64,000 nucleotides of DNA from Evansella halocellulosilytica (GTDB taxonomy: Bacteria > Bacillota > Bacilli > Bacillales > Salisediminibacteriaceae). Location: the NCBI RefSeq assembly GCF_002335745.1, contig NZ_NIST01000001.1, forward strand, positions 1,395,449 through 1,459,448. Reading direction: 5' to 3'. Under the pieces are notes generated by a model. The model searched no databases. It was not told the origin of the DNA and saw only the letters and a list, made by a program, of their open reading frames with translations. Position numbers and translations under genes: made by a program. Below, piece by piece: positions 1 to 9,591 of the stretch; the stretch's first letter is position 1, and every line of letters starts with the position of its first letter.

Positions 1-964
1 CTTCTTTTCTTTGCCGAAGCGGCGGTATCACTATAGAGACAACACTTAGCCGGTAGTATAAATCTTCCCTTAAATTATTTTTCTCAATCGACTTTAGCGG
101 GTCTTCGTTTATTGTCGCAATAATACGTACATCAATGGCACGGTCTTTCGTATCTCCGATTCGTCTAATCGTTTTTTCTTGAATGGCACGCAGCAGTTTT
201 GCCTGCAGTGGAGCACTTAATGAATTAATTTCATCAAGCATTAATGTTCCGCCATTTGCTTGTTCAAATAAGCCAGGATGTTCTGTTGCTCCAGTGAAAG
301 CTCCTCGTACTGTACCAAATAAAATTCCTTCAATGAGTGACTCGGGTAATGCTGCACAGTTTTGACTGATAAACGGTTTTGCTGATCGATCGCTGCCGTT
401 ATGGATGCTCTGTGTAAATAGTTCTTTACCTGTTCCAGTTTCTCCGGTTACTAAGACAGATGAGGTCGTACGAGTTGCTTTTTTAGCACTTTCGATTACC
501 TCATGAATGGCATCACTTTCACCAATAATCTTATCAAATGTATATTTCGCTTCTTGCTTTTCTCGTGCAGTTTCTCTCGTCAATTGCTCGATTTTTGTAA
601 TATCTTTCGCAATTTCGACAGCACCAATAATTTCATCTTCATCATAAAGTGGGAACGTATCGTTAATCGTGGTGATCTCCTGGCCTTTATAGTTGAAATA
701 AGTCTGTTTTGCGTTTTTACGTATAGAACCTTTTCTTAACGCCTGCAATAATCGGCTTTCATCTTCTTTTTTAAATAAAAAAATCTCCATAATATTTTTA
801 TGAATAACATCTTCTTTTGCCATGTCTTCAATTTCAGACATTTTCTTATTATAAATTACGGAATGTCCTTCAGCGTTTACAACGTGAATCCCTACATCAA
901 TCGCATCTAACAGTTGTTGATAAATTGGATCGAGGTAAGGGAGTGATGTAATTGGATGCATCAT
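1..964 (-). CDS. rocR: RocR-type sigma-54-dependent activator (3' part off the window)
   Basis: Partial gene reading leftward off the window; about 321 residues are visible of a family length near 460. An N-terminal PAS-like sensor (about residues 15-125) is followed by the AAA+ domain with Walker A GETGTGKE (about residue 171) and the sigma-54 contact motif GAFTGA (about residue 221). The C-terminal helix-turn-helix lies outside. The ATG at 964 is preceded by a strong AAAGGAGG site. RocR binds enhancer-like sites and drives RNA polymerase-sigma-54 at arginine/ornithine catabolic genes when ornithine or citrulline is present (family knowledge). The divergent rocA with a sigma-54 promoter right next door makes RocR the best name, although other PAS-containing enhancer proteins cannot be fully excluded. 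Confidence 0.88.
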   Translation of the reverse strand, partial: MMHPITSLPYLDPIYQQLLDAIDVGIHVVNAEGHSVIYNKKMSEIEDMAKEDVIHKNIMEIFLFKKEDESRLLQALRKGSIRKNAKQTYFNYKGQEITTINDTFPLYDEDEIIGAVEIAKDITKIEQLTRETAREKQEAKYTFDKIIGESDAIHEVIESAKKATRTTSSVLVTGETGTGKELFTQSIHNGSDRSAKPFISQNCAALPESLIEGILFGTVRGAFTGATEHPGLFEQANGGTLMLDEINSLSAPLQAKLLRAIQEKTIRRIGDTKDRAIDVRIIATINEDPLKSIEKNNLREDLYYRLSVVSIVIPPLRQRKE

Positions 965-1086
965 GATCTGCCTCCTTTAACCTTTGTATTGAAACTGTAT
1001 ATGAAAGCAGTCTTTAGGAACAATGGTCACCTTCAGAAGTGTACAAGTTTCTTTCATTCCTATTTTACAAAAAACTTGTCGAGGAC

Positions 1087-1145
1087 TGCAAACTTATTTT
1101 GCACTTTGGTGCAAAATTATTTTTCTTATGCAAATTAATTTTGCA
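1087..1145 (+). promoter_or_regulatory. Candidate RocR upstream activating sites (two palindromes)
   Basis: Two identical palindromes of the form TGCAAA-N5-TTTGCA occur at 1087-1103 and 1129-1145, exactly 42 bp apart (four helical turns). Overlapping the first is TTTTGCAC-N4-GTGCAAAA (1097-1116). They sit about 40-100 bp upstream of the sigma-54 promoter, where enhancer sites for a RocR-type activator belong. Assignment to RocR is inference from position and symmetry. Confidence 0.7.
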
Positions 1146-1185
1146 ATAGTCAGAATGTAAGGGTTAACATATAGAGGTTTTATAG

Positions 1186-1203
1186 TTGGCATGAATTTTG
1201 CAT
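1186..1203 (+). promoter_or_regulatory. Sigma-54 (-24/-12) promoter of rocA
   Basis: The stretch reads TTGGCATGAATTTTGCAT: GG and GC are 12 bp apart, matching TGGCAC-N5-TTGCA with one mismatch. It explains why the in-frame ATG at 1191 cannot be the start of rocA: that codon lies inside the promoter. Confidence 0.88.
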
Positions 1204-1265
1204 TGTTTATAAGTGTAAAAATTTTAAGATATTATTTAATCTTTCAAAAAGGAGTGGATCAGTCC

Positions 1266-2816
1266 ATGGTAGTACCTTACAAACATGAACCATTTACTGA
1301 CTTTACGGTAGAGGAGAACCGTAAGGAGTTTCAAGCTGCATTAGAGCTAGTTAAAGGTGAGCTTGGTAAAGAATATCCTCTTATTATTAATGGGGAAAAA
1401 ATTATGACAGATGACAAGATTGTCTCTGAAAACCCTGCTAATCGTGAAGAAATTGTTGGGTACGTTTCAAAAGCAGACCAAGATCATGCAGAAAAAGCAA
1501 TGCAAGCAGCTGATAAAGCATTTAAATCTTGGAAAAAGTGGGACCCTGCTGCACGTGCGAACATTTTATTCCGTGCATCTGCGATGATTCGTCGTCGCAA
1601 ACATGAATTCTCTGCTTATTTAGTCTACGAAGCAGGAAAGCCATGGAAGGAAGCGGATGCAGATACTGCAGAAGCGATTGACTTCTTAGAATATTATGCA
1701 CGCCAAATTCTTCGTCTGAAAGACGGTTTTGAAATTAATTCACGTGAGATTGAGCACAACTCATTTAACTATATTCCACTAGGTGTGGGTGTCACCATTT
1801 CACCATGGAACTTTGCATTTGCAATCATGGCTGGAACGACAGTTGGCCCACTAGTAGCAGGAAATACAATTCTATTAAAACCAGCGACAACGACTCCAGT
1901 CGTAGCTTATAAGTTTATGGAAGTATTAATGGAAGCTGGCCTTCCAAATGGATGCGTTAACTACATCCCTGGAAGCGGATCTGTCATCGGAGACTATTTA
2001 GTCGATCACCCGAATACTCGTTTTATAAACTTTACAGGCTCAAAAGATGTTGGACTGCGAATCTATGAGCGAGCGGCTAAAGTACAAGAAGGACAAATTT
2101 GGTTGAAGCGCGTGATTGCTGAAATGGGAGGAAAAGACACGATCGTCGTCGATAGCAGCGGAGACTTAGATTTAGCTGCGGAAGCGATCACTTACTCAGC
2201 ATTCGGGTTCTCAGGTCAAAAATGTTCTGCTTGCTCTCGAGCAGTCATTCATGAAGATGTATATGATGAAGTACTTGAAAGAGTTGTAGCTCGTACGAAA
2301 GAATTGACTGTTGGACCAACTTACCATGACAACTCTAACTTTATGGGACCAGTAAATGACCAAGCTGCATTCGATAAAATCTTAGATTATATTGAAATTG
2401 GGAAAAAGGAAGGGAAACTGATGGCCGGAGGAGAAGGCGATTCTTCAAAAGGTTACTTCGTTCAACCAACAGTATTTGCTGACCTAGATCCAAAAGCTCG
2501 CATTATGCAAGAAGAAATCTTTGGTCCAGTCGTAGCATTTACAAAAGCAAAAGACTTTGACCATGCATTAGAAATTGCGAACAATACAGAATACGGTTTA
2601 ACTGGTGCTGTTATTTCAAACAACCGTGCTCACTTGGAACAAGCACGTGAGGAGTTCCATGTTGGAAACTTATACTTCAACAGAGGATGTACAGCAGCAA
2701 TTGTCGGATATCACCCATTTGGCGGTTTCAACATGTCAGGTACTGACTCAAAGGCAGGCGGACCAGACTACTTGCTTCATTTCTTACAACCCAAAACAGT
2801 ATCAGACATGTTTTAA
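1266..2816 (+). CDS. rocA: 1-pyrroline-5-carboxylate dehydrogenase
   Basis: Oxidises glutamate-gamma-semialdehyde/P5C to glutamate with NAD, the last step of both arginine and proline breakdown, in the cytosol. The 516-residue protein belongs to the aldehyde dehydrogenase superfamily: a Rossmann NAD-binding region, the general-base Glu in EMGGKD (about residue 286) and the nucleophilic Cys in GQKCSACSR (about residue 320). Length matches B. subtilis RocA (about 515). The start is set at ATG 1266 because AAGGAGTGGATC lies just upstream, and the longer in-frame ATG at 1191 overlaps the sigma-54 promoter. It is followed 74 bp later by rocD, probably in one transcript. Control by RocR and sigma-54 is inferred from the adjacent sites. 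Confidence 0.95.
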   Translation: MVVPYKHEPFTDFTVEENRKEFQAALELVKGELGKEYPLIINGEKIMTDDKIVSENPANREEIVGYVSKADQDHAEKAMQAADKAFKSWKKWDPAARANILFRASAMIRRRKHEFSAYLVYEAGKPWKEADADTAEAIDFLEYYARQILRLKDGFEINSREIEHNSFNYIPLGVGVTISPWNFAFAIMAGTTVGPLVAGNTILLKPATTTPVVAYKFMEVLMEAGLPNGCVNYIPGSGSVIGDYLVDHPNTRFINFTGSKDVGLRIYERAAKVQEGQIWLKRVIAEMGGKDTIVVDSSGDLDLAAEAITYSAFGFSGQKCSACSRAVIHEDVYDEVLERVVARTKELTVGPTYHDNSNFMGPVNDQAAFDKILDYIEIGKKEGKLMAGGEGDSSKGYFVQPTVFADLDPKARIMQEEIFGPVVAFTKAKDFDHALEIANNTEYGLTGAVISNNRAHLEQAREEFHVGNLYFNRGCTAAIVGYHPFGGFNMSGTDSKAGGPDYLLHFLQPKTVSDMF

Positions 2817-2890
2817 AGATAGCTGAAAATGTCTGCTTGTTGACCTTAGGGAAAATAGCGGTCTAAAGAGACCAACAAGGGGGAGTGCGC

Positions 2891-4084
2891 ATGTCGAGCT
2901 CAAAACAAATTATCGATTTAACAGAAAAATATGGTGCTAAAAACTATCACCCGCTGCCAATCGTTATATCTAAAGCAGAAGGGGTTTGGGTAGAAGATCC
3001 TGAAGGGAACCGCTATATAGATATGTTAAGTGCGTATTCAGCGGTGAACCAAGGACACCGGCATCCGAAAATTATTGAGGCATTAAAAGACCAAGCGGAT
3101 CGCATTACACTAACTTCCCGTGCGTTTCATAATGATCAGCTCGGACGTTTTTATGAAAAAGTAACGAGCTTAACGAATAAAAATATGGTACTCCCAATGA
3201 ATACAGGAGCCGAAGCGGTAGAGACAGCTGTGAAAGCTGTCCGCCGCTGGGCTTACCGTGTTAAAGGAATTCCACAAGACCAAGCTGAAATTATTGTATG
3301 TGAAGATAACTTCCACGGTCGAACGATGACTGCTGTTTCTTTATCTTCTAATGATGAATATAAAAAAGACTTTGGTCCAATGCTTCCTGGAATAAAGGTA
3401 ATTCCATTTGGCGATATCCAAGCATTAAAAGAAGCGATTACACCGAATACAGCAGCATTTTTGTTTGAGCCAATTCAAGGGGAAGCAGGGATTAACATTC
3501 CGACAGACGGATTTTTGAAAGAAGCATATAATGTATGTAAAGCAAACAATGTCCTATATGTTGCTGATGAAATCCAAGCAGGACTTGGCAGAACAGGGAA
3601 AATGTTTGCCTGCGACTGGGAAAATGTTGAGCCAGACGTATTTATATTAGGAAAAGCGCTTGGAGGCGGAGTGATGCCGATCTCTGTCGTTGCTGCTAAC
3701 GATGATATTTTAGGTGTATTTGAGCCAGGTTCTCACGGCTCAACTTTTGGAGGGAATCCATTAGCTTCGGCAGTTTCAGTTGCTTCTCTGGAAGTCATTG
3801 AAGAAGAAGGATTAGTCGAACGTTCACTGGAATTGGGTAATTACTTTATGAGTGAATTAAGAAAAGTTGATAATCCGAAAGTGAGAGAAGTTCGTGGAAA
3901 AGGTCTTTTCATCGGAGTTGAAATGGATGGACCAGCAAGGCCGTATTGTGAAGCATTGAAGGCAGAAGGATTGCTTTGTAAAGAAACACATGAAAATGTG
4001 ATCCGCTTTGCACCTCCACTAGTCATTTCCCAAGAAGATCTTGACTGGGCATTAGAACGAGTCAAAAAAGTACTTTCAAACTAA
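2891..4084 (+). CDS. rocD: Ornithine aminotransferase
   Basis: PLP enzyme that moves the delta-amino group of ornithine to 2-oxoglutarate, giving glutamate semialdehyde, the substrate of RocA next door. The 397-residue class-III aminotransferase shows [14 protein letters not shown] ahead of the PLP lysine in ILGKALGGG (about residue 254) and a GSTFGGNPL phosphate-binding segment. ATG 2891 has AAGGGGGA six bases upstream; the GTG at 2885 overlaps the end of that site and is rejected. The 74-bp gap after rocA contains a short hairpin (GGTCT-AAAG-AGACC) but no T-run, so co-transcription is likely. A terminator follows at 4137. Confidence 0.95.
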   Translation: MSSSKQIIDLTEKYGAKNYHPLPIVISKAEGVWVEDPEGNRYIDMLSAYSAVNQGHRHPKIIEALKDQADRITLTSRAFHNDQLGRFYEKVTSLTNKNMVLPMNTGAEAVETAVKAVRRWAYRVKGIPQDQAEIIVCEDNFHGRTMTAVSLSSNDEYKKDFGPMLPGIKVIPFGDIQALKEAITPNTAAFLFEPIQGEAGINIPTDGFLKEAYNVCKANNVLYVADEIQAGLGRTGKMFACDWENVEPDVFILGKALGGGVMPISVVAANDDILGVFEPGSHGSTFGGNPLASAVSVASLEVIEEEGLVERSLELGNYFMSELRKVDNPKVREVRGKGLFIGVEMDGPARPYCEALKAEGLLCKETHENVIRFAPPLVISQEDLDWALERVKKVLSN

Positions 4085-4136
4085 CTTAATTGAATGAACA
4101 TCATAGACAATTAGATGCCTGAGACATGCAATGAAC

Positions 4137-4175
4137 GAGGAGAACTTCGTGAACAACGGGCTCTCCTCTTTTTTT
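4137..4175 (+). terminator. Rho-independent terminator after rocD
   Basis: GAGGAGA (4137-4143) pairs with TCTCCTC (4162-4168) and seven T follow. It ends the rocA-rocD unit. Confidence 0.85.
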
Positions 4176-4386
4176 CAAAAAGTAATATCGATTTATGTCG
4201 ATAAAGTATAAGTGATGCAACATTGCTGAGCTGAATTAGAAAAGCAATGATGAAGGATCGTTAGATCTAGAAGATTACGAAAGTTCGGAAAATGGCATTG
4301 ATATATAGTAAATCATGAGCGAATCACGTGAAGCCCAGTTCATGTAGAGTGAGGAGAAGCGTGAAAGAGAAAGGGGTTGAATGGTG

Positions 4387-5292
4387 ATGATTACAAGAAA
4401 TTTTTTCCTGTTTTTATCTCAAAATAAGTTTATGAAAGATAAGGCAACAAAATGGGGGCCGAAGATGGGCGCCAAGCAGGTTATAGCAGGGATAACCATT
4501 CAGGAGGCTATGGAAAAGGCAGCAGAACTTAACGAGGATGGACTTGTTTGTACTGTTGACCACTTAGGGGAATTTGTCTATAACAAAGACGAAGCGATTG
4601 ATTCAGCTGAGCATTGTATTCATACGTTAGATGCGATTGCTGAATCAGGGGTCAAATGCAACCTCTCACTCAAACTAACTCAATTAGGGTTAGATATCGA
4701 TTATCAATTGTGTCTTGATAACATGATACGAATTTTAGAAACAGCAAAGAAACATAATATATTTGTTCGCATTGATATGGAAGACTATTCGCATTTAGAT
4801 GCAACATTAAATATTTTGCAAGATTTGCGAGAATCATATGATAATGTTGGGACAGCGATTCAAGCTTATTTATTCCGTGCAGAAGAAGATGTTCATCGTT
4901 TAAAAGGTACGAATATTCGTTTAATTAAAGGTGCTTATAAAGAGTCACCTGAAGTCGCATACCAAGATAAAAAAGATGTTGATGAAAACTATTTAAAGAT
5001 CATTAAAACTCATTTGTTAAATGGAAGTTATGCATCTGTTGCTACTCATGATCACAATATTATTAATAAAGTGAAAGCGTTTGCGGAAGAAAACAATATT
5101 CCGAGAGACCAATTCGAATTTCAAATGCTTTATGGATTCCGTAGTGAATTACAAAAGGAGATTGCCAAAGAAGGCTATAAAATGAGAATTTATATTCCGT
5201 TCGGTGAGGATTGGTACGGGTACTTTATGCGTAGATTGGCAGAAAGGCCGCAAAACATTACTTTTGCAATTCGAGGACTTTTATCGAAGTAA
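4387..5292 (+). CDS. putB: Proline dehydrogenase, single-domain
   Basis: FAD enzyme converting proline to P5C, which feeds RocA. About 301 residues, the size of the monofunctional Bacillus ProDH (B. subtilis PutB/FadM about 302). Family marks visible are VDHLGEF near the N-terminus, RLIKGAYKE in the barrel, FEFQMLYG, and the C-terminal YFMRRLAERP substrate/FAD motif. Two in-frame starts lie close by (ATG 4381 and ATG 4387). The latter gives MITRNFFLFL as in B. subtilis and a better spacing (9 bases) to AAAGGGG. It has its own 200-bp upstream region after the rocD terminator. I found no sigma-54 box there. Which of the B. subtilis paralogue names applies is uncertain. Confidence 0.92.
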   Translation: MITRNFFLFLSQNKFMKDKATKWGPKMGAKQVIAGITIQEAMEKAAELNEDGLVCTVDHLGEFVYNKDEAIDSAEHCIHTLDAIAESGVKCNLSLKLTQLGLDIDYQLCLDNMIRILETAKKHNIFVRIDMEDYSHLDATLNILQDLRESYDNVGTAIQAYLFRAEEDVHRLKGTNIRLIKGAYKESPEVAYQDKKDVDENYLKIIKTHLLNGSYASVATHDHNIINKVKAFAEENNIPRDQFEFQMLYGFRSELQKEIAKEGYKMRIYIPFGEDWYGYFMRRLAERPQNITFAIRGLLSK

Positions 5293-5425
5293 TACGATGT
5301 TAATGGGAAATATTAAGGTTTTCCCTTATAATAAATGATTTTGAAACAGTTTTTATTTCGTTATACACTTTATTTAGCTTTACTATCCTTACTTTTATGA
5401 AAGAGAAAAGGACGTGAAACGATCA

Positions 5426-6328
5426 ATGAAGAAACGAATTTCAATTATTGGGGTACCAATGGATTTAGGACAAACTCGTCGTGGTGTTGATATGGGACCG
5501 AGTGCAATGCGCTATGCAGGAGTAGTAGAGCGACTTGAGAACCTTGGCTATGAAGTGAATGACCGAGGTGATATTGAAATAGGGCGCCCCACTAAATATG
5601 ATATAAAAAACGAAGATAATTTGAAGGATTTAGAAGAAGTTGTAAAAGCAAATCAATTATTAGCAGATAGTTTAAAAGAGGCAGTAAATGAAGGGGATTT
5701 TCCATTAGTATTAGGAGGAGACCATAGTATTGCAATTGGAACTCTTGCTGGAGTAGCAAATATGCATAAAGAGCTCGGTGTCATTTGGTATGATGCACAT
5801 GGTGATTTAAACACCGGGGATACATCTCCTTCTGGAAACATTCATGGAATGCCGTTAGCTGTTAGCTTGGGCATTGGTCACCCGTCGTTAACTGAAATCG
5901 GAGGGTTTGCACCGAAAATAAAGCCAGAAAATATCGTCATTATCGGTGCCCGGTCACTAGATGAAGGAGAACGTGAACTCATTCGTGAGAAAGGAATTAA
6001 AGTGTTTACGATGCATGAGATCGACCGTGTCGGAATGACAAACGTCATGGAAGAAGCGATTTCACACGTATCTCGAAATACAGATGGGATTCACTTAAGC
6101 TTAGACTTAGATGCTCTAGATCCTCACGATGCACCAGGGGTTGGGACACCTGTTGTTGGGGGAACAACATATCGTGAAACACATTTAGCGATGGAAATGC
6201 TTGCAGAACGAAATTTAGTAACTTCTGCTGAATTTGTTGAAGTGAATCCGATCCTTGATGCAAAAAACCAGACAGCTGAAGCTGCAGTAGGATTAATCGG
6301 CTCATTATTCGGGGAAAAATTGTTATAA
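5426..6328 (+). CDS. rocF: Arginase
   Basis: Binuclear-manganese hydrolase splitting arginine into ornithine and urea, the entry step to the RocD-RocA route. The 300-residue protein carries the three arginase signatures: [10 protein letters not shown] (about residue 98), DAHGDLN (about 123) and SLDLDALDP (about 226). GTG 5414 is in frame, but AAAGGACGTGA (5407-5417) looks like an extended ribosome binding site that pairs over that codon and sits 8 bases before ATG 5426, so 5426 is chosen. This gives an N-terminus aligned with B. subtilis RocF. A terminator follows. No arginine or ornithine permease is present in this cluster. Confidence 0.95.
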   Translation: MKKRISIIGVPMDLGQTRRGVDMGPSAMRYAGVVERLENLGYEVNDRGDIEIGRPTKYDIKNEDNLKDLEEVVKANQLLADSLKEAVNEGDFPLVLGGDHSIAIGTLAGVANMHKELGVIWYDAHGDLNTGDTSPSGNIHGMPLAVSLGIGHPSLTEIGGFAPKIKPENIVIIGARSLDEGERELIREKGIKVFTMHEIDRVGMTNVMEEAISHVSRNTDGIHLSLDLDALDPHDAPGVGTPVVGGTTYRETHLAMEMLAERNLVTSAEFVEVNPILDAKNQTAEAAVGLIGSLFGEKLL

Positions 6329-6340
6329 ATGAAATTTGAG

Positions 6341-6377
6341 AAGAACTTAGGTCATATATAGACCGAGTTCTTTTTAT
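6341..6377 (+). terminator. Rho-independent terminator after rocF
   Basis: AAGAACTTAGGTC (6341-6353) pairs with GACCGAGTTCTT (6361-6372), one mismatch, followed by a T-rich tail. Confidence 0.88.
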
Positions 6378-6865
6378 TTGCGTGATGTCATTTATGATCT
6401 TAAATGATGAATAATGATGGATATGAAATGAACATAAGTTTCTTTGATCACAAAAGCCCTTTAATGAGATAAAATGAGCTGAGATACAACTTCCCCCAAC
6501 TCGTTTTTTCTATGTATGCTGTTAAACGTCATCATTTACTCGAAAGAGCGCCAGACGGTGACTCAGGCGGGAAAACAATCGTCGAAAATCCCCTAGGTGC
6601 ACACAGTGTGGCACCTAGTAAGTTGAGGCATTGCCCGCTGCAAAGAAGACACTACGAATGCAAACGAAGTGCAGCACGAGTAGAAGATGTCGCACTTGTG
6701 CTTTGGAGTGAAAGCGTCCGCCTATAGCGATTTCGAATTGATTATGAAAAGGGATGTCCTCAAAATTCTTTTAGTTTACGGGAGGATAGTTATTTTAATA
6801 AGGGTGGGGAAAGGTGAGGAGGTTTCAAAAATTGTATATCTTTACCACTCATACTTCATGGACAA
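6378..6865. other. Gene-free spacer with an inverted repeat
   Basis: I find no credible gene here; short ORFs at 6512 and 6687 lack ribosome binding sites and recognisable sequence. At 6593-6618 a perfect 8-bp inverted repeat CTAGGTGC/GCACCTAG flanks an inner CAC/GTG pair. The surrounding GC-richer 200 bp (6540-6730) stands out from the AT-rich flanks and resembles a decayed interspersed intergenic element. Confidence 0.4.
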
Positions 6866-6900
6866 ATAAAAAAGGCCATCCCCTGTTGAAGACGGCCTTA
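6866..6900 (-). terminator. Terminator of mgtE
   Basis: On the minus strand AAGGCC and GGCCTT enclose a 16-base middle with extra pairing and are followed by TTTTTT. It lies just downstream of the mgtE stop. Confidence 0.82.
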
Positions 6901-6914
6901 TAACAAACGAAAAG

Positions 6915-8258
6915 TTAAATAAGGTAATGAAGCATCGTTGTCGCAATTCCAAAATAGATCAATAACGAAAAGATATCGTTCAACGTTGTAATTAACGGAC
7001 CGGATGCGACTGCGGGGTCGACTCCGAATCGATAAAGGAGCAGTGGAATAATAGTTCCGGCCATCGTTCCGATAATGAGTGTTGCAAATAAAGAAACACC
7101 TACTACGATACCGAGCATCATCCCTTGCCAAATCATACCGATAATAAAAATGAGAATCCCGCACGTAATTCCGATAATAATCCCAACATTTAATTCACGC
7201 CATATCAATTTAAATAACGTTTTACGATCAAGATCATTTGTGACGAGACCGCGGACAACAACAGCTAACGACTGTGTTCCAGTGTTTCCTGTCATCCCTG
7301 CGATCATTGGCATGAAGAAAATAAGTGCAACGACTGATTCGAGTGTTTCTTCAAATTGTCCGAGAATACTTCCGGAAATAAGTCCGATAAACAAAAGAAG
7401 AATGAGCCAAGGTAACCGGCGATATGAAGCAACCGTTGCTTTCGTATGAAAATCGATTGCTTTACCAGCTGCTGAAATTTTTTCAATATCTTCATTTGCT
7501 TCTTCAACAAAAACATCGATAATATCGTCAACTGTTACAATCCCTTTTAACACATCGCTTTCATCGACTACAGGGACAGCTAAAAAATCATATCGCTGGA
7601 TGAGTTGAGCGACTTCTTCCTGATCGGTTTCAATCGGGACGGAAATAACACGGTTAAACATAATATCGCGAATTTTTTCATTCATATCTGCTAAAAGAAG
7701 GTCACGATATGAGACAACACCAACAAGCTTTTTATTTTCATCAATGACATATAAGTAATAAATATTTCTTGTCAATTCGGCAAAGCTTTTAAATTTATCA
7801 ACTGCTTCACGGACTGTATAATAGTCACGGATCCAGACAAACTCATTCGTCATGATCCCCCCAGCTGTTTCCGAAGGGTAACTCATTAATTGCTGGACGG
7901 TTGTTGACTCTTCGTGCTTCATCGCTGACAAATATTCTTTCAGCTTTTCTTCTGAAATCTCACTTAATAAATCGGCTAAGTCATCATTGTCCATAATGTC
8001 CATGATTTTTGATGACTTTTCGATCCCTAATTTATGCAAAACTTCTTTTTGCATATCCGAATCCAATTCCATCATAAGATCGGCAATTTGTTTTGAAGTA
8101 AGAAACGTTAAAAATTTGAAATGGTGCTTTTCAGGTAAAGCCCGATAAAGTTCAGCGATATCATATGGGTGCAATTCTTCAAGTAATACTTGAAAGGCAT
8201 CTTTTTTTGCTTCACGTAAATATTTAATAATTAAAACGGTTAATTGATTCTTATCCAC
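6915..8258 (-). CDS. mgtE: Magnesium transporter MgtE
   Basis: Mg2+-selective channel of the cytoplasmic membrane. The 447-residue protein has the MgtE order: an acidic N domain (about residues 1-130), a CBS pair (about 135-255) that senses internal Mg2+, a connecting plug helix (about 255-275), and five hydrophobic segments to the C-terminus, including GNTGTQSLAVVVRG in the pore region. Start is GTG 8258, with AGAAGTGG upstream. B. subtilis MgtE has 451 residues. In B. subtilis expression is governed by an M-box riboswitch; I searched the 283-bp leader by eye and found no M-box core, so control here may differ. Monocistronic with its own terminator. Confidence 0.94.
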   Translation of the reverse strand: MDKNQLTVLIIKYLREAKKDAFQVLLEELHPYDIAELYRALPEKHHFKFLTFLTSKQIADLMMELDSDMQKEVLHKLGIEKSSKIMDIMDNDDLADLLSEISEEKLKEYLSAMKHEESTTVQQLMSYPSETAGGIMTNEFVWIRDYYTVREAVDKFKSFAELTRNIYYLYVIDENKKLVGVVSYRDLLLADMNEKIRDIMFNRVISVPIETDQEEVAQLIQRYDFLAVPVVDESDVLKGIVTVDDIIDVFVEEANEDIEKISAAGKAIDFHTKATVASYRRLPWLILLLFIGLISGSILGQFEETLESVVALIFFMPMIAGMTGNTGTQSLAVVVRGLVTNDLDRKTLFKLIWRELNVGIIIGITCGILIFIIGMIWQGMMLGIVVGVSLFATLIIGTMAGTIIPLLLYRFGVDPAVASGPLITTLNDIFSLLIYFGIATTMLHYLI

Positions 8259-8541
8259 GGTACCACTTCTTTCTTAACAAAAACATAATTCGTACGTATA
8301 CAAAAAGGGGGGCGAATAGAGTCAAGTAGAACAATCTTTGAGTCGCTAATTACGGCGTTAATCACACTCAGCATAGGAATTCTTCCTGAATCCGCCTCGA
8401 AAGAGGGAAAATATTTTCCATTTCCTAAGGAACGAAGAAACGGCTAAACGAAGAGATACGTTAAGATATATTCCATGGCCGATTGAACATCCTCTACACC
8501 TATTTTATATGGTATCACTCAAATTTGTGAAAAAACATAAA
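8259..8541. other. Leader region of mgtE / tail of the ythAB operon, no gene
   Basis: No ORF with a ribosome binding site is seen. A perfect 14-bp palindrome GGAAAATATTTTCC lies at 8407-8420. No riboswitch core could be recognised. Confidence 0.35.
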
Positions 8542-9579
8542 TTATTTTTCTTCAGTATTAATTTGCAAATAACGCTTGTCTTTCATAAACAGACGCCAAA
8601 AAAAGATAAAAGCAGGTACTAGGATGGCGAGCCCTCCAGCATATCCATATAAAAGCCACCGGAACATAACAGGGTCAGTAAACGCATCAAAAATTGTTAA
8701 ATCGGGATAAAGAATGTAAGGCATATGGGAAAGTCCGTATCCAAAACTGGCAAGACCAAATTGGATAACAATTAACAGAACACCAATTCTCGGTCTACCG
8801 GGATAAGTCCTTTTTGATGGCCACCAGAGCGTGCTATATCCAAGGACCGCTGCGACTAAAGATAGGGCAAATAAATACCAAATATCAAGCATCGTATCGA
8901 TCATCCACGATGTCTCCGGAACTAACGTTAGTATTGCAGCGACTGCGAAAGCCAACGTAACTGGGCCAAAAATGATCGCCTTTTTACGATAGACTCCATA
9001 GGCACTTTCTAAGTCGGCTTCACGTGCATAATCACTTAACAGAAGCGCAGATAAAAAAAGTTCAGTTGCTAACCCAAAGCCGATGTGTGTATATAATGTA
9101 GGACTCATAAAAACTTCATTAAATAATATGTACTGTCTCTCCCCGCTCGTAGAGATGAACCCCCCAATTGAAATGGGTAAGACAGCAACCATTAATGCAG
9201 GAATGAACAAACCTGTCATTCCAGAAATAATTTTAAGCGAACGTGTATATTTTTTAACTGTAAATGAGTAAACCATAAAGGCACTTCGTATTGTTAACAA
9301 AATTAACACAAAACTGAATGGTAGAATCATTACTGTCCCGAGATAAAAAGCAGCACCAGGGAAGAAGCCTACGAGAGCGATTACTAATAGGACAAGAAAT
9401 ACATTTGTTACTTCCCATGAAGGTGATAAATATCGATTTGCAATTTGAGAAGCTTGTGATTCCTTTCGCGAATCATAATACATAGACCAAAAACCAGCAC
9501 CAAAATCGATTGAGCCAGCAATTGCATATACAAACAAGAAAACCCAAATGATCAAAATTGCGAGATACGTTTCATTCAT
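8542..9579 (-). CDS. ythB: Cytochrome bd-type quinol oxidase subunit II (YthB-like)
   Basis: Small subunit of a bd-family menaquinol oxidase in the membrane. 345 residues with eight or more hydrophobic segments; the N-terminus has the SIDFGAGFW signature of the CydB family. Length matches B. subtilis YthB (about 346) rather than being a distant transporter. The gene starts 12 bp after the stop of subunit I with AGGAGTGAT upstream, so the two are co-transcribed and probably translationally coupled. YthAB-type oxidases are regarded as bb'-type or cyanide-insensitive relatives of CydAB (family knowledge). The heme content cannot be read from the sequence. Confidence 0.88.
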   Translation of the reverse strand: MNETYLAILIIWVFLFVYAIAGSIDFGAGFWSMYYDSRKESQASQIANRYLSPSWEVTNVFLVLLVIALVGFFPGAAFYLGTVMILPFSFVLILLTIRSAFMVYSFTVKKYTRSLKIISGMTGLFIPALMVAVLPISIGGFISTSGERQYILFNEVFMSPTLYTHIGFGLATELFLSALLLSDYAREADLESAYGVYRKKAIIFGPVTLAFAVAAILTLVPETSWMIDTMLDIWYLFALSLVAAVLGYSTLWWPSKRTYPGRPRIGVLLIVIQFGLASFGYGLSHMPYILYPDLTIFDAFTDPVMFRWLLYGYAGGLAILVPAFIFFWRLFMKDKRYLQINTEEK

Positions 9580-9591
9580 AAGAAATCACTC

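Noticed and set aside
1191..1265. N-terminal extension of rocA from ATG 1191
   Set aside because: The codons lie inside the -24/-12 promoter; a proper ribosome binding site precedes ATG 1266 and the shorter protein has the family length.
4176..4386. Sigma-54 promoter before proline dehydrogenase
   Set aside because: TGGCATTG at 4293 lacks a TTGCA element at the required distance.
6512..6869. Two overlapping short plus-strand ORFs (6512-6727, 6687-6869)
   Set aside because: No ribosome binding sites, no recognisable sequence, arginine/histidine-rich composition typical of chance frames in a GC-richer spacer.
8259..8541. M-box magnesium riboswitch before mgtE
   Set aside because: The conserved core expected in a Bacillus mgtE leader was not found on the minus strand.
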